Shown here: positions 34,951-44,074 of the stretch, piece after piece | Numbering within the stretch: the first letter of the stretch is position 1 | How the letters are laid out: the number at the start of each line of letters is the position of its first letter | Origin: Jejubacter calystegiae | GTDB taxonomy: Bacteria; Pseudomonadota; Gammaproteobacteria; Enterobacterales; Enterobacteriaceae | Assembly: GCF_005671395.1 (NCBI RefSeq) | Contig: NZ_CP040428.1 | Coordinates: forward strand, 806,001-870,000 | Length of the DNA stretch: 64,000 bases | Direction of reading: 5' to 3' | Program-made: the position numbers and the translations under genes | Notes under the pieces: generated by a model | Told to the model about the DNA's origin: nothing | Databases searched by the model: none | The model's input: only the letters and a program-made list of their open reading frames with translations

Positions 34951-35937
34951 TTAGTGAACGTCAGCGATCGCCTTCATCAGCTCCGGATACGCCTTGCCAT
35001 ATTTCTCGCGTACCGGCGCCGTCGCCTCAATAAACGGGGTTTTGTCTATCTTGTGGAACTGCACGCCGCCGGCCTTCATTTTCTCCAGCGCCTGCTGGTT
35101 GTAGGCCTGCCACAGCTTGCGCTGTTCGAACTGCGCTTCATGAGCCAGTTTCATGATGAGTTGCTGTTGGTCGGCGCTCAGTTTGTCCCATTTCACCCGG
35201 GAATAGAGCAGCATTTCCGGCACGATCATATGCTCGCTCAGGGTATAGTGCTTCGCCACCGGCATATAGTTGTGGGCGACATAGGTAGGAGGATTGTTTT
35301 CGGCCCCGTCAACCACACCGGTTTGCAAGCCGCTGAATACCTCACTCACCCCCATCGCCACCGCGTTAGCGCCCATCGCCTTTAAAGAATCAATCGCGAC
35401 CGGGCTGCCCTGCACCCGGATCTTCATCCCTTTAAGATCCTCCGCTTTAAGCACTGGCTTCTTGGTTATCAGGTTACGGGTGCCAGGATCCATCCAGCCC
35501 AGAAATACCAGCCGTGAGTTAGGATCCTGGGTCAGCATGGTCCCCAGTTTCTTACCGACCGGGCCATCAATCACTTTGTGCATATGATCTTCGTCGCGAA
35601 ACACATAGGGCAGCGTAAAGACTTCTGTTGCGGGCAGAATGGAAGAAACCGGCGCCATAGAGACGCGAATCATATCAATAGCGCCTACCTGAGCCTGTTC
35701 GATGAGTTGTTTTTCATCGCCCAGAACGCCATTGGGAAAGGTTTTAATTTCCAGCTCTCCGTTGGTCGCTTTTTCCAGCTTTTCGCCCATTTGTTGGACG
35801 GCAACCACGTTGGGATAGCCTTCGGGATGGACATCCGCCGCTTTAATCACTTGCGCCGCAGCAACGGGCGCAAACAGCAGTGACGCGGTGCTCAAACAGA
35901 AACCGGCTAACGCCGGCAGTATGCTTTTATGGGTCAT
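34951..35937 (-). CDS. TRAP transporter solute-binding protein, DctP family
   Basis: Periplasmic receptor, 328 residues, with a signal peptide (hydrophobic run LAGFCLSTASLLFAPVAAA). The mature part has VIKAADVHPEGYPNVVAVQQ, LPYVFRDEDHMHKV and KGMKIRVQGSPVAIDSLKAMGA, in which the Arg is the carboxylate-binding residue of DctP proteins. FSGLQTGVVDGAENNPPTY resembles receptors for sugar acids such as uronates; that is a by-eye impression. A LacI-type operator-like palindrome lies about 85 nt upstream of the start codon. Confidence 0.9.
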   Translation of the reverse strand: MTHKSILPALAGFCLSTASLLFAPVAAAQVIKAADVHPEGYPNVVAVQQMGEKLEKATNGELEIKTFPNGVLGDEKQLIEQAQVGAIDMIRVSMAPVSSILPATEVFTLPYVFRDEDHMHKVIDGPVGKKLGTMLTQDPNSRLVFLGWMDPGTRNLITKKPVLKAEDLKGMKIRVQGSPVAIDSLKAMGANAVAMGVSEVFSGLQTGVVDGAENNPPTYVAHNYMPVAKHYTLSEHMIVPEMLLYSRVKWDKLSADQQQLIMKLAHEAQFEQRKLWQAYNQQALEKMKAGGVQFHKIDKTPFIEATAPVREKYGKAYPELMKAIADVH

Positions 35938-36020
35938 CGTGTCAGCTCCGGCAGGTCTTTTTTTGGTTAAAATTTTGTTACATGGCCGTTTAAAACTAGA
36001 CCAGCGGAGACAAAGCGGGA

Positions 36021-36034
36021 GTGAAGCGCTTCAC
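36021..36034. promoter_or_regulatory. LacI-type operator-like palindrome upstream of the TRAP operon
   Basis: GTGAAGCGCTTCAC is a perfect 14-bp palindrome with the central CG of LacI/GalR operators. No LacI-family gene lies in the window, so the regulator would be encoded elsewhere. Confidence 0.5.
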
Positions 36035-36112
36035 AAAAGCGCCAATTTTTAAAACAGGGGTTTAAATTGGATGTGACCGGGGTTCAGGACAGCAGCCTGG
36101 CTGTCCGTGAAC

Positions 36113-36358
36113 TCAGTGGCTTTTGCGCAGCAGATAGCGGTAAGGCAGGGCTTCCGTCTGCTGGGCCAGCAGCTCATGTTCCATAAAGCGGCAAAAGCCG
36201 GGGATATCCCGGGTGGTAGCCGGATCGTCGGCGATAATCAACAGTGTTTCACCGGTCTGCATAGTGCGTACCGTTTTACGCACCATCATTACCGGCTCCG
36301 GGCAGCGCAGTCCCTGGGCGTCCAGGGTATGGTTCGCGCAATCGAAAGGATCGGACAT
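36113..36358 (-). CDS. tusA: Sulfur-carrier protein TusA
   Basis: Persulfide carrier that takes sulfur from IscS towards tRNA 2-thiouridine synthesis; 81 residues as in E. coli. [20 protein letters not shown] contains the active-site Cys, and [20 protein letters not shown] matches as well. The ATG at 36358 has a GAGAAGAG site; longer in-frame starts upstream would add up to 53 unrelated residues. In K-12 zntA adjoins this gene; it is missing here. Confidence 0.97.
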   Translation of the reverse strand: MSDPFDCANHTLDAQGLRCPEPVMMVRKTVRTMQTGETLLIIADDPATTRDIPGFCRFMEHELLAQQTEALPYRYLLRKSH

Positions 36359-36556
36359 ACTCTTCTCATCAGCTTCTGAAAATCGCATTAGTTTACGCCT
36401 GGTAATTCTTCGTGCAAGCGAGGTGAACGATTGCGTGAAAATCATCCATTGCAATAGCCTGCCAAAGCAGTATGATGCGGCGTTTTCAGCGCGCCAGGCC
36501 TTGTAACCCTGTCGCAACTGGGTTCCCTCACCCCATTTATCAAAAAGGTCGTTGAT

Positions 36557-37222
36557 ATGATCGCATTAACGCTGCGCCAGCATCGTCGGGCGCTAATTGG
36601 GCTTTCGCTATTTCATTTGCTGGTGATTATCTCCAGTAACTATCTGGTTCAGCTCCCCGTCAACATTCTGGGTTTCCACACCACCTGGGGCGCCTTCAGC
36701 TTCCCGTTTATCTTTCTGGCGACCGATCTGACGGTGCGCATCTTCGGCGCGCCGCTGGCGCGACGCATTATCTTCGCGGTGATGATTCCGGCGCTGCTGC
36801 TCTCCTGGATTATCTCGTCGCTGTTCTATATGGGAAGCTGGCAGGGACTGGCGGCGCTCGGCGGGCTGAACATCTTTGTACTGCGTATCGCCTGCGCCAG
36901 CTTTATGGCCTATGTGCTGGGACAGATTCTGGATGTACACGTCTTTAACCGGCTGCGCCAGAGCCGCCGCTGGTGGCTGGCGCCGACCGCCTCAACCTTC
37001 TTCGGTAATTTCAGCGATACCCTGGCGTTCTTCTTTATCGCGTTCTGGCGCAGTCCCGACCCCTTTATGGCCCAGAACTGGGTGGAGATCGCAACGGTCG
37101 ATTACTGCTTTAAAGTACTTATCAGTATTATCTTCTTCCTGCCAGCCTACGGCGTGTTGTTGAATATGTTGCTGAAACGGCTGGCAAAGGGGCACTCCCC
37201 TTCCGCGCTACAGCCGCTCTGA
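36557..37222 (+). CDS. yhhQ: Queuosine-precursor transporter YhhQ
   Basis: Inner-membrane importer of queuosine precursors (preQ0/preQ1), 221 residues with six or seven hydrophobic segments. [40 protein letters not shown] and [19 protein letters not shown] are nearly identical to E. coli YhhQ. It diverges from tusA across about 200 nt and precedes dcrB. Confidence 0.96.
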   Translation: MIALTLRQHRRALIGLSLFHLLVIISSNYLVQLPVNILGFHTTWGAFSFPFIFLATDLTVRIFGAPLARRIIFAVMIPALLLSWIISSLFYMGSWQGLAALGGLNIFVLRIACASFMAYVLGQILDVHVFNRLRQSRRWWLAPTASTFFGNFSDTLAFFFIAFWRSPDPFMAQNWVEIATVDYCFKVLISIIFFLPAYGVLLNMLLKRLAKGHSPSALQPL

Positions 37223-37294
37223 CAGCTCGCATCTTGTGTTAAGATGCAAGGAGAGGCACAACCCTGGTGCTAAATAACCTGTAAGGAAGAATCA

Positions 37295-37855
37295 ATGCGC
37301 AACCTGGTAAAATATGTCGGTATCGGCCTGCTGGTGTTTGGGTTGGCGGCCTGCGATAACAGTGACAGCCAAACGCCTGCCCAGGGCGGCGATGAAGCAC
37401 AAAGCAGCGAAAACGGCCAGTCTGTCTCGCTGCTGGACGGCAAACTGACCTTCTCACTGCCAGCGGATATGTCCGATCAGAGCGGTAAGGTCGGTACCCA
37501 GAGCAACAACATGCATGTCTATTCCGATCCGACCGGCCAGAAAGCCGTGATCGTCATTGTGGGCGATACCACCAACGAATCGCTGGAAGTTCTGGCGAAG
37601 CGTCTGGAAGAGCAGCAGCGTAACCGCGATCCGCAGCTCCAGGTGGTTTCCAACAAATCACTGGAAGTAAACGGCCAGACCCTGCAACAGTTGGACAGCA
37701 TTGTCTCCGCCCGTGGTCAGAGCGCCTGGTCCACCGTCCTGCTGGGCAAAGTGGATAACAAATTGCTGACCATGCAGGTCACCCTGCCTGCCGACGATCA
37801 GCAGAAAGCCCAGAGCGACGCCAACAACATCGTTAAGACCCTCAAGATTCAGTAA
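37295..37855 (+). CDS. dcrB: DcrB lipoprotein
   Basis: Envelope lipoprotein, 186 residues, required in E. coli for infection by phages C1 and C6 and linked to lipoprotein maturation. Signal peptide [20 protein letters not shown] ends in lipobox LAAC. The mature part has [20 protein letters not shown] and [27 protein letters not shown] palindrome covers the stop codon. It is convergent with yhhS, with 4 nt between stops. Confidence 0.93.
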   Translation: MRNLVKYVGIGLLVFGLAACDNSDSQTPAQGGDEAQSSENGQSVSLLDGKLTFSLPADMSDQSGKVGTQSNNMHVYSDPTGQKAVIVIVGDTTNESLEVLAKRLEEQQRNRDPQLQVVSNKSLEVNGQTLQQLDSIVSARGQSAWSTVLLGKVDNKLLTMQVTLPADDQQKAQSDANNIVKTLKIQ

Positions 37856-37859
37856 CCGG

Positions 37860-39074
37860 TTACGATGATGTGGCCTGCCCGGTCGTCCGGGCAGGCCAGA
37901 ATTTCAGGCGCCAGGCCAGCAGTAACGCCAGCGCCGCCAGCCCCGATGCCGCAAGGTAGATAGAGGCAACTCCGGTCCAGGCCATGATCAGCCCGGCCAG
38001 CGGCCCGGTAATCCCTAAAGACAAATCCATAAATACCGTATAGGTCGCCAGCGCGCTGCCCTGATTTTGCTGCGGCACCGCTTTCACCGCCACCACGCCT
38101 AATGCCGGGAATACCAGTGAAAAACCGGCACCGGCCAGCAGCGTTCCCGCCTTTGCCATCAGCGGCGACGGCGCCAGACCGACCAAAAGCAGCCCCAGAC
38201 ACTCTACGCTAAAGCAGATCATCGCCACATTCAGGCCCCCCAGGCGATTAATGCCGTTGGGGAACAACAGTCGGGTGCCGACAAAAGCGCAGCTAAACAG
38301 CGTCAGCGCAAAGGCGGCGCCTTCCCAACCACGGGCGTCGTAAAACAGCGTAATAAAGGTGGCGATAGCTCCAAATCCGGCGGATCCAAAGGCCAGCGCC
38401 AGCCCAAATGGCCACACCTTACCCAGCACCGCCCGGAACGGCAGCGATTTGCCCTTACTGGCCGCTACCGCCGGGCGCGGCAGGGCCAGTACCACCGCCA
38501 GCAGCGCTACGCCCATAATGATCGCGGCCAGCAGCGACAGCCCGCCATAGTGCCAGATCCAGACCCCCAGCGGCGCGCCCACGGCCATGGCCCCGTAGGT
38601 GACAATACCATTCCAGGAGATTACCCGGGCGATATGAGGCGTTCCCACCAGTCCCACGCCCCATAGCGTCGAGCCGGTCCCGGCCAGGCTCTGCCCGATG
38701 CCCAGCGCCACCCGTCCCAGGCACAATAGTCCCAGGCTCAACAGCGGCCAGCCGCGGGTTTGATCCGCCAGCAGATAACCCAGGCCGCTCAGGAAACAAC
38801 CGCACAGGCCAAGAATCACCACCTTTTTAGGCCCCAACTGGTCGGCATAGCGCCCGGCATGGGGGCGACTTAACAGCGTGGCGAAGTATTGCAGACTGAT
38901 GGCAAGCCCCGCCCAGAAGGCGCTGTAGCCCATCCCTTCGTGGATATAACCGGGCAACACCGCCAACGGCAAGCCGATGGTGAAATAGCTGGCAAAGTTA
39001 AAAATAACAACGGAAACGATCCGCACATTAAGGCGCCACCCGCTCAACGCGGGCTCGCTTGCCTGATCGGGCAT
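37860..39074 (-). CDS. yhhS: YhhS, MFS transporter
   Basis: Major facilitator exporter of 404 residues with 12 hydrophobic segments; E. coli YhhS is 405. FASYFTIGLPLAVLPGYIHE, AISLQYFATLLSRPHAGRYA and DQLGPKKVVILGLCGCFLSG match closely. Its physiological substrate is unknown. The 3' end contains an 11-bp hairpin (37872-37897) that may serve as the dcrB terminator. Confidence 0.94.
   Translation of the reverse strand: MPDQASEPALSGWRLNVRIVSVVIFNFASYFTIGLPLAVLPGYIHEGMGYSAFWAGLAISLQYFATLLSRPHAGRYADQLGPKKVVILGLCGCFLSGLGYLLADQTRGWPLLSLGLLCLGRVALGIGQSLAGTGSTLWGVGLVGTPHIARVISWNGIVTYGAMAVGAPLGVWIWHYGGLSLLAAIIMGVALLAVVLALPRPAVAASKGKSLPFRAVLGKVWPFGLALAFGSAGFGAIATFITLFYDARGWEGAAFALTLFSCAFVGTRLLFPNGINRLGGLNVAMICFSVECLGLLLVGLAPSPLMAKAGTLLAGAGFSLVFPALGVVAVKAVPQQNQGSALATYTVFMDLSLGITGPLAGLIMAWTGVASIYLAASGLAALALLLAWRLKFWPARTTGQATSS
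37872..37897. terminator. 11-bp hairpin in the 3' end of yhhS, downstream of dcrB
   Basis: GGCCTGCCCGG and CCGGGCAGGCC pair around TCGT, 17 nt after the dcrB stop. No T-run follows on the plus strand (AGAATTTC). Confidence 0.5.
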
Positions 39075-39230
39075 GAAAGTACCACTGGTTTATACGACAA
39101 AACGCCCAGTATAAACGCAATCTTCAGCAGGCGACTGCGCGTTTTTCAGATATCATCCGTCGTAAATGCGCCAGATATCGCTACACTTTCTGGCGCCCCA
39201 CCTGCTACCACTCATAGAAAAGGATTGATG

Positions 39231-40277
39231 ATGTCAGGCTATGACCCTGAGAAAGCCGGGCTGCATATGCTGCAGAAGCTGGCGGCGTTGGTCATTATTG
39301 TGGCCGGTATCCGCGCAGCGTCGGATATTATTGTGCCGCTACTGCTGGCGGTATTTTTTGCTATCGTGCTCAACCCGCTGGTGGTCTGGTTTATGCGCCG
39401 CGGATTGCAGCGCGGCCTGGCGGTCACCGTGGTGGTGATTACCATGCTGATCCTGATGTCGCTGGTCATTGGCGTGCTGGCCAGCTCGCTCAATGAATTC
39501 GCTACCCGACTGCCCGAATTCAACCAGATGTTGACCGAAAGAGCGCTTCAACTGGAACGGTTGATTCCCGGTAATCAGCATCTTTCGCCGGAACGCCTGC
39601 TACAGCGCATGGATTCCGAACGAATGGTCTCTTTCGCCACCACCCTGATGACCCAGCTTTCTGGCGCCATGGTCAGCGTGGTGGTGCTGGTAATGACCGT
39701 CATCTTTATGCTGATGGAAGTGCGCCACATTCCCTATAAGCTGCGCTTCGCCCTGAATAATCCGCGGATTCACATCGCCAGCCTGCACCGCGCCCTGAAA
39801 GGGGTGAGCCACTATCTGGCGCTCAAAACCCTGATGAGTCTGTTAACCGGGATAACTACCTGGATGGGGCTGAAATTGCTGGGGGTGGAGTTCGCACTGA
39901 TGTGGAGCGTGCTGGCCTTTCTGCTGAACTTTATTCCCAATATCGGCGCGACTATCTCCGCCATTCCCCCCATGATACAGGCGATGCTGTTTAACGGCTG
40001 GTACGAATGCCTGATGGTGGGCGCGCTGTTTTCCGCCATTCATATGGTCATCGGCAATATGATAGAACCAAGGGTGATGGGCCGTCGTCTGGGAATGTCA
40101 ACGCTGGTGGTTTTTCTGTCGTTGCTGTTCTGGGGTTGGCTGCTGGGGCCGGTGGGAATGCTGCTTTCGGTGCCGCTAACCAGCGTCTGTAAGATCTGGA
40201 TGGAGACCACCAAAGGGGGAAGCAAACTGGCGATTTTGCTGGGCCCCGGGCGCCCGAAGCAGCGCCCGTTGCCATAA
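39231..40277 (+). CDS. yhhT: YhhT, AI-2E-family membrane protein
   Basis: Inner-membrane protein of the AI-2 exporter family (PF01594), 348 residues; E. coli YhhT is 349. Eight hydrophobic segments, with LALKTLMSLLTGITTWMGLK, LAFLLNFIPNIGATISAIPP and GWLLGPVGMLLSVPLTSVCK. The ATG at 39231 has AGGA 6 nt upstream; ATG at 39228 is the alternative. In K-12 acpT and nikABCDE follow; here padC does, marking the end of the conserved order. Confidence 0.94.
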   Translation: MSGYDPEKAGLHMLQKLAALVIIVAGIRAASDIIVPLLLAVFFAIVLNPLVVWFMRRGLQRGLAVTVVVITMLILMSLVIGVLASSLNEFATRLPEFNQMLTERALQLERLIPGNQHLSPERLLQRMDSERMVSFATTLMTQLSGAMVSVVVLVMTVIFMLMEVRHIPYKLRFALNNPRIHIASLHRALKGVSHYLALKTLMSLLTGITTWMGLKLLGVEFALMWSVLAFLLNFIPNIGATISAIPPMIQAMLFNGWYECLMVGALFSAIHMVIGNMIEPRVMGRRLGMSTLVVFLSLLFWGWLLGPVGMLLSVPLTSVCKIWMETTKGGSKLAILLGPGRPKQRPLP

Positions 40278-40281
40278 CGCG

Positions 40282-40788
40282 TTATTTCAGATTGTTGGGG
40301 AAATCCGCAGGCAATTCGCTAGCCGGGCAGTTGATGACGCTGTCGTCATCTGCCCCACAGTCGCGAACGAAGGTAATGGTGGCGAACTCATCGATAACTT
40401 CGGTGGGATACGCCGGGCCCGCTTCGCGATACGCCTCCATCTGCGCAATATGGTCGTTCTGGAAGCAAACCGTTTTTTCCGGGTTATTCATCACCCAGCG
40501 CGGGAAGAAGATGGTGCCGTGGAACAGGCGATCGCCCAGGTTCGCAATCAGGCTGACGTCGGTCCCGGTCGGCTCAGTCCAGGAAATTTTATAGATATTC
40601 TCTCCCACCCGCACAATATAAGCATGCTGATCTTTCACCCAGCGATTACCGACAATCCCGCTGTGAATGCGGTAATCCAGGGTGCTGGCGTTTTTTACGT
40701 AAATTTCGTAATTCCAGCCGTTATCGTAGGTATACACCAGATGTTTGCCCACAAAACCGCTCAGATCCTGTTTATCGAAGTTGCTCAT
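40282..40788 (-). CDS. padC: Phenolic acid decarboxylase PadC
   Basis: Cofactor-free decarboxylase of p-coumaric, ferulic and caffeic acids to vinylphenols, detoxifying plant phenolics; 168 residues. GKHLVYTYDNGWNYEIYVKN, LDYRIHSGIVGNRWVKDQ, ISWTEPTGTDVSLIANL and HGTIFFPRWV are family signatures holding the active-site Tyr pair, Arg and Glu. It lies 4 nt from the convergent yhhT and diverges from a LysR regulator across 100 nt with a LysR-box-like repeat. Confidence 0.96.
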   Translation of the reverse strand: MSNFDKQDLSGFVGKHLVYTYDNGWNYEIYVKNASTLDYRIHSGIVGNRWVKDQHAYIVRVGENIYKISWTEPTGTDVSLIANLGDRLFHGTIFFPRWVMNNPEKTVCFQNDHIAQMEAYREAGPAYPTEVIDEFATITFVRDCGADDDSVINCPASELPADFPNNLK

Positions 40789-40827
40789 GTTGTACCTCCT
40801 GATGAATTGATGAGATAAGAATACCTC

Positions 40828-40844
40828 TTCACTTTTTGGGTGAA
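40828..40844. promoter_or_regulatory. LysR-box-like inverted repeat between padC and its regulator
   Basis: TTCAC-N7-GTGAA fits the T-N11-A rule for LysR-family sites and lies in the middle of the divergent padC/LysR spacer. Confidence 0.55.
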
Positions 40845-40888
40845 TAACGCTAATTTTTCATTAAATTCATCGGATAATTAAATCAATT

Positions 40889-41746
40889 ATGCACAAAACA
40901 ACCCTTGAGCAGTGGGCGCTACTGGAAAAAGTAGTCGAACTGGGTAGCTTTGCCCGGGCGGCAGAGGCAAGCAACCGCAGCCAGTCATCGGTCAGTTATA
41001 ACCTGAACCTGCTCCAGGAAAGGCTTGGTGTGGCGTTGCTACAGCCACAAGGGCGCAGGGCGGTGCTGACTCCGGCGGGAGAGCTGCTTCTTGCCCAGGC
41101 CAGGCCACTGCTCAGTGCCTTTTACTATCTTGAATCCCGCGCCGCCACCCTGCGCGACGGCGTACGCGCTCGCCTAGATCTGGTGGTGGATGCTATTTAT
41201 CCCCGCGCCCGATTGTTCAGACTGCTTAAACGCTTTCAGCAGTTGCACCCCGCCACCCGCATCCATCTGACCGAAGTGCTGGAATACGAACCGCTAAGCG
41301 CCGATGCCGACGTAATGGTGCTGACCCGCCGTCAGGACATCAGCGGTCGCGGTCAGTGGCTGATGAATATCGACTTTGTGGCCGTGGCGCATCGCGATCA
41401 TCCCCTGAGCCATATTGATGAACCGCTTAGTGAAGAGTTGCTTGCCCGCTACCCTTTAATCCAGATTGCCGGTCGCGATCCCCGGGAAAGCCCTGACCAC
41501 TCACCGGGGGAAAACTGGATCTTTTCGACCATTGATGCCGCGACTGAAGCGGTACTACACCAGGTGGGCTACGGCTGGCTGCCGGAAGAGCGTATTGCCG
41601 GGCCGCTTGCCGACGGCACCCTGCTTCCGCTCCCCCTCAGCCACGGAGCGCGTCGCGCCACGCCGCTACACCTGCTGGTACGCCAGGATCTCACTCCGTT
41701 GGATGCCCCGGTTGCCACCCTGCTGCGCCTGTTTAACGAAGCCTGA
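40889..41746 (+). CDS. LysR-family regulator, probable regulator of padC
   Basis: LysR regulator, 285 residues: HTH (LEKVVELGSFARAAEASNRS, then QSSVSYNLNLLQERLGVALL) and an effector domain with LVVDAIYPRARLFRLLKRFQ. Divergent placement next to padC, with a LysR-box-like repeat between, makes induction of padC by phenolic acids the best guess. The same arrangement is known for padC in other enterobacteria. Confidence 0.9.
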   Translation: MHKTTLEQWALLEKVVELGSFARAAEASNRSQSSVSYNLNLLQERLGVALLQPQGRRAVLTPAGELLLAQARPLLSAFYYLESRAATLRDGVRARLDLVVDAIYPRARLFRLLKRFQQLHPATRIHLTEVLEYEPLSADADVMVLTRRQDISGRGQWLMNIDFVAVAHRDHPLSHIDEPLSEELLARYPLIQIAGRDPRESPDHSPGENWIFSTIDAATEAVLHQVGYGWLPEERIAGPLADGTLLPLPLSHGARRATPLHLLVRQDLTPLDAPVATLLRLFNEA

Positions 41747-41802
41747 ACCGCACGACTGCTACCCTTATAGGTGATAATTCATCAGACATGAGGAGCAGCA
41801 GC

Positions 41803-42597
41803 ATGTATATCGACCTTTCCGGAAAGCGCGCCCTGGTCACCGCCTCTACTGGCGGAATAAGCCTGGCGATTGCGCACGGGCTGGCGGAAAGCGGCGCCGA
41901 AGTGATCATTAACGGACGCAGCGATGACTCGGTGAACCACGGTCTGGAGACGCTGCGCTCGGCGCTTCCGGCCGCGAATCTACGCGGCGTGGCGGCGAAT
42001 CTGGACAGCGCACAGGGCGTTGAAACCCTGCTGAAACAGGTCGCCGGAGTAGACATTCTGGTGAATAACGCCGGTATCTACGGCCCGCAACCCTTTGATG
42101 AGGTCGATGACGCCACCTGGGATCGCTTCTGGCAGACCAACGTGATGTCCGGCGTGCGCCTTTCCCGAGCCCTGCTCCCGGCCATGATGACCAAAGGCTG
42201 GGGCCGGGTGGTGTTTATCTCCTCCGAATCGGCCCGCAATATCCCCGCCGATATGATCCACTATGGCGTTAGTAAAACGGCGCAACTGGCGCTGTCCCGC
42301 GGGCTGGCGAAATATGCCGCGGGCAGCGGCGTCACGGTCAACAGCGTACTGCCCGGGCCAACGATGTCGGATGGATTCGAAGCAATGATGCAGGAAGAGA
42401 TGGCCAAAACCGGTAAGTCGCTGGAAGAACTGGCAAAGGCGTTCGTAATGGCCGAGCGGCCCGCCTCAGTGATTCAGCGGGCCGCCACGGTAGAGGAAGT
42501 GGCGAATATGGTGGTATACGTCTGCTCACCCCAGGCCTCCGCCACCTCGGGCGCCGCCCTGCGGGTGGACGGCGGCGTGGTGGACGATATCGTCTGA
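41803..42597 (+). CDS. SDR-family oxidoreductase
   Basis: Short-chain dehydrogenase, 264 residues. The coenzyme loop reads TASTGGIS in place of TGxxxGIG, a departure seen in one SDR subgroup; NNAGIYGPQPF, VVFISSESARN and the active-site YGVSKTAQ follow. It ends ATSGAALRVDGGVVDDIV. The ATG at 41803 is preferred because ATGAGGAGCAGCAGC supplies the ribosome binding site; ATG at 41788 is that site itself. It lies about 55 nt after the LysR gene on the same strand, perhaps in the same regulon. Substrate unknown. Confidence 0.85.
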   Translation: MYIDLSGKRALVTASTGGISLAIAHGLAESGAEVIINGRSDDSVNHGLETLRSALPAANLRGVAANLDSAQGVETLLKQVAGVDILVNNAGIYGPQPFDEVDDATWDRFWQTNVMSGVRLSRALLPAMMTKGWGRVVFISSESARNIPADMIHYGVSKTAQLALSRGLAKYAAGSGVTVNSVLPGPTMSDGFEAMMQEEMAKTGKSLEELAKAFVMAERPASVIQRAATVEEVANMVVYVCSPQASATSGAALRVDGGVVDDIV

Positions 42598-42598
42598 C

Positions 42599-44074
42599 TC
42601 AGGAGAGCGCCACCGGCCACTGATTCAGACTGATGCCGCGCTGGCGGGCGTTCTCGCCAAAGTCGGCCAGAACCGCCTTTACGTCGGGATCCATCCAGCT
42701 GGCATTATCGTGTTCGACGATCACCACGCTGTTTTCCGGAATCTCCGCCAGCAGATTCTGCAGGCGCGGGTTGTGCATGAAGGTCAGGTTCTGCTGAAAG
42801 CGCAGCACATAGTGGTCATCGTAGCGGGTAAGCTGCAGCGCGTTACGATGGCTCTTATAGATGCTGTAGAGAATCTGCGTCGCCAGCCCCAGCCCGATCC
42901 CCGCCAGCATGCCAAACAGAATGATGCCGACAATGGTGGTGATAAAGGGAACAAACTGCTGGGCGCCCATGCGGGCATGGTCGACAAACAGCCGCGGCGA
43001 CGCCAGCTTATAGCCGGTATGCAGCAGCACCGCCGCCAGACTCGCCAGCGGGATCAGGGAAAGCAGACCGCTGAACCAAAGACCGCAGATCAACAGCAGC
43101 CCGCCATGTATCAGAATAGAAAGCTTCGACTGCGCCCCGGAACTGACGTTTACCGAACTGCGGACAATGACCGCGGTAATCGGCATGGCGCCCAACAGGC
43201 CGGACAGCAGATTACCCACCCCCTGAGCGCGTAGCTCTTTATTGGGCGACGGCGACGGATGCTGGGGACGCAGCTTATTCAGCGCCTCCTGGCTGAGCAG
43301 TGTTTCCAGGCTCGCCACCAGCGCCAGGGTCAGTGCCACCACATAGACCGATGGATTCTGCCAGGCCGCCCAGTCCGGGCCTTCCAGTTCGCCGATCACC
43401 CCGCCCAGGCTGGCGAATTCAGGCAGTGAGATACGCGGCAGCGCGGCAAACCACTCCGGCGCCACGCGCTGGGTCACCAGCGTCGTCACCACCCCTACCA
43501 GCACCGCGATCAACGGCCCCGGGATCCAGTTAACCGACTTCGCGCGGCGGATAAACGGCGTGGACCACAGCCAGAGGATCAGCAGCCCGCTTCCGCCCAC
43601 CAGAATGGCAGGCAGCGAAAAGGCGAAGCTGCCGGTCAGCAGCTCTCGCCAGCCGTGTTCGCCCGAAGCCCGTAGCGCCACGGGGATCTGCTGAATAATC
43701 AACAGAATGCCTATCGCCGCCAGCATTCCTTTAATCACGCTTCCCGGCACCAGCGAAATAAAGCGCCCGGCACGAGCCACACCCAACGCAAACTGAATCA
43801 CCCCGGCCAGCACCAGCGCCAGCAGGAAGGCGGAAAATGATCCCAGAGTCTCCAGCGAAGCGACCACAATGGTGACCAGCCCGGCGGCCGGTCCACTGAC
43901 CGCGAAGCGCGACGGACTCATAGCCGTCACCACCAGACCGCCGATCACCCCGGTCAGCAGGCCGACGAAGGGGGGCAGGCCGCTGGCCTGCGCGATGCCC
44001 AGACAGAGCGGCAGCGCGACCAGAAAGACGACCAGCCCGGCGGGAATATCCTGACGCAGCGTACTCAAGTTCAT
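42599..44074 (-). CDS. SulP-family anion transporter, probable bicarbonate transporter
   Basis: Inner-membrane SulP (SLC26-like) transporter, 491 residues with 10-12 membrane segments. DIPAGLVVFLVALPLCLGIA and SPSRFAVSGPAAGLVTIVVA are family motifs. LVASLETLLSQEALNKLRPQ and ITAVIVRSSVNVSSGAQSKL follow. The C-terminal STAS-like region is short and ends at ENARQRGISLNQWPVALS. Its start overlaps the carbonic anhydrase stop (ATGA). The pairing points to bicarbonate uptake; sulfate or other anions remain possible. Confidence 0.88.
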   Translation of the reverse strand: MNLSTLRQDIPAGLVVFLVALPLCLGIAQASGLPPFVGLLTGVIGGLVVTAMSPSRFAVSGPAAGLVTIVVASLETLGSFSAFLLALVLAGVIQFALGVARAGRFISLVPGSVIKGMLAAIGILLIIQQIPVALRASGEHGWRELLTGSFAFSLPAILVGGSGLLILWLWSTPFIRRAKSVNWIPGPLIAVLVGVVTTLVTQRVAPEWFAALPRISLPEFASLGGVIGELEGPDWAAWQNPSVYVVALTLALVASLETLLSQEALNKLRPQHPSPSPNKELRAQGVGNLLSGLLGAMPITAVIVRSSVNVSSGAQSKLSILIHGGLLLICGLWFSGLLSLIPLASLAAVLLHTGYKLASPRLFVDHARMGAQQFVPFITTIVGIILFGMLAGIGLGLATQILYSIYKSHRNALQLTRYDDHYVLRFQQNLTFMHNPRLQNLLAEIPENSVVIVEHDNASWMDPDVKAVLADFGENARQRGISLNQWPVALS

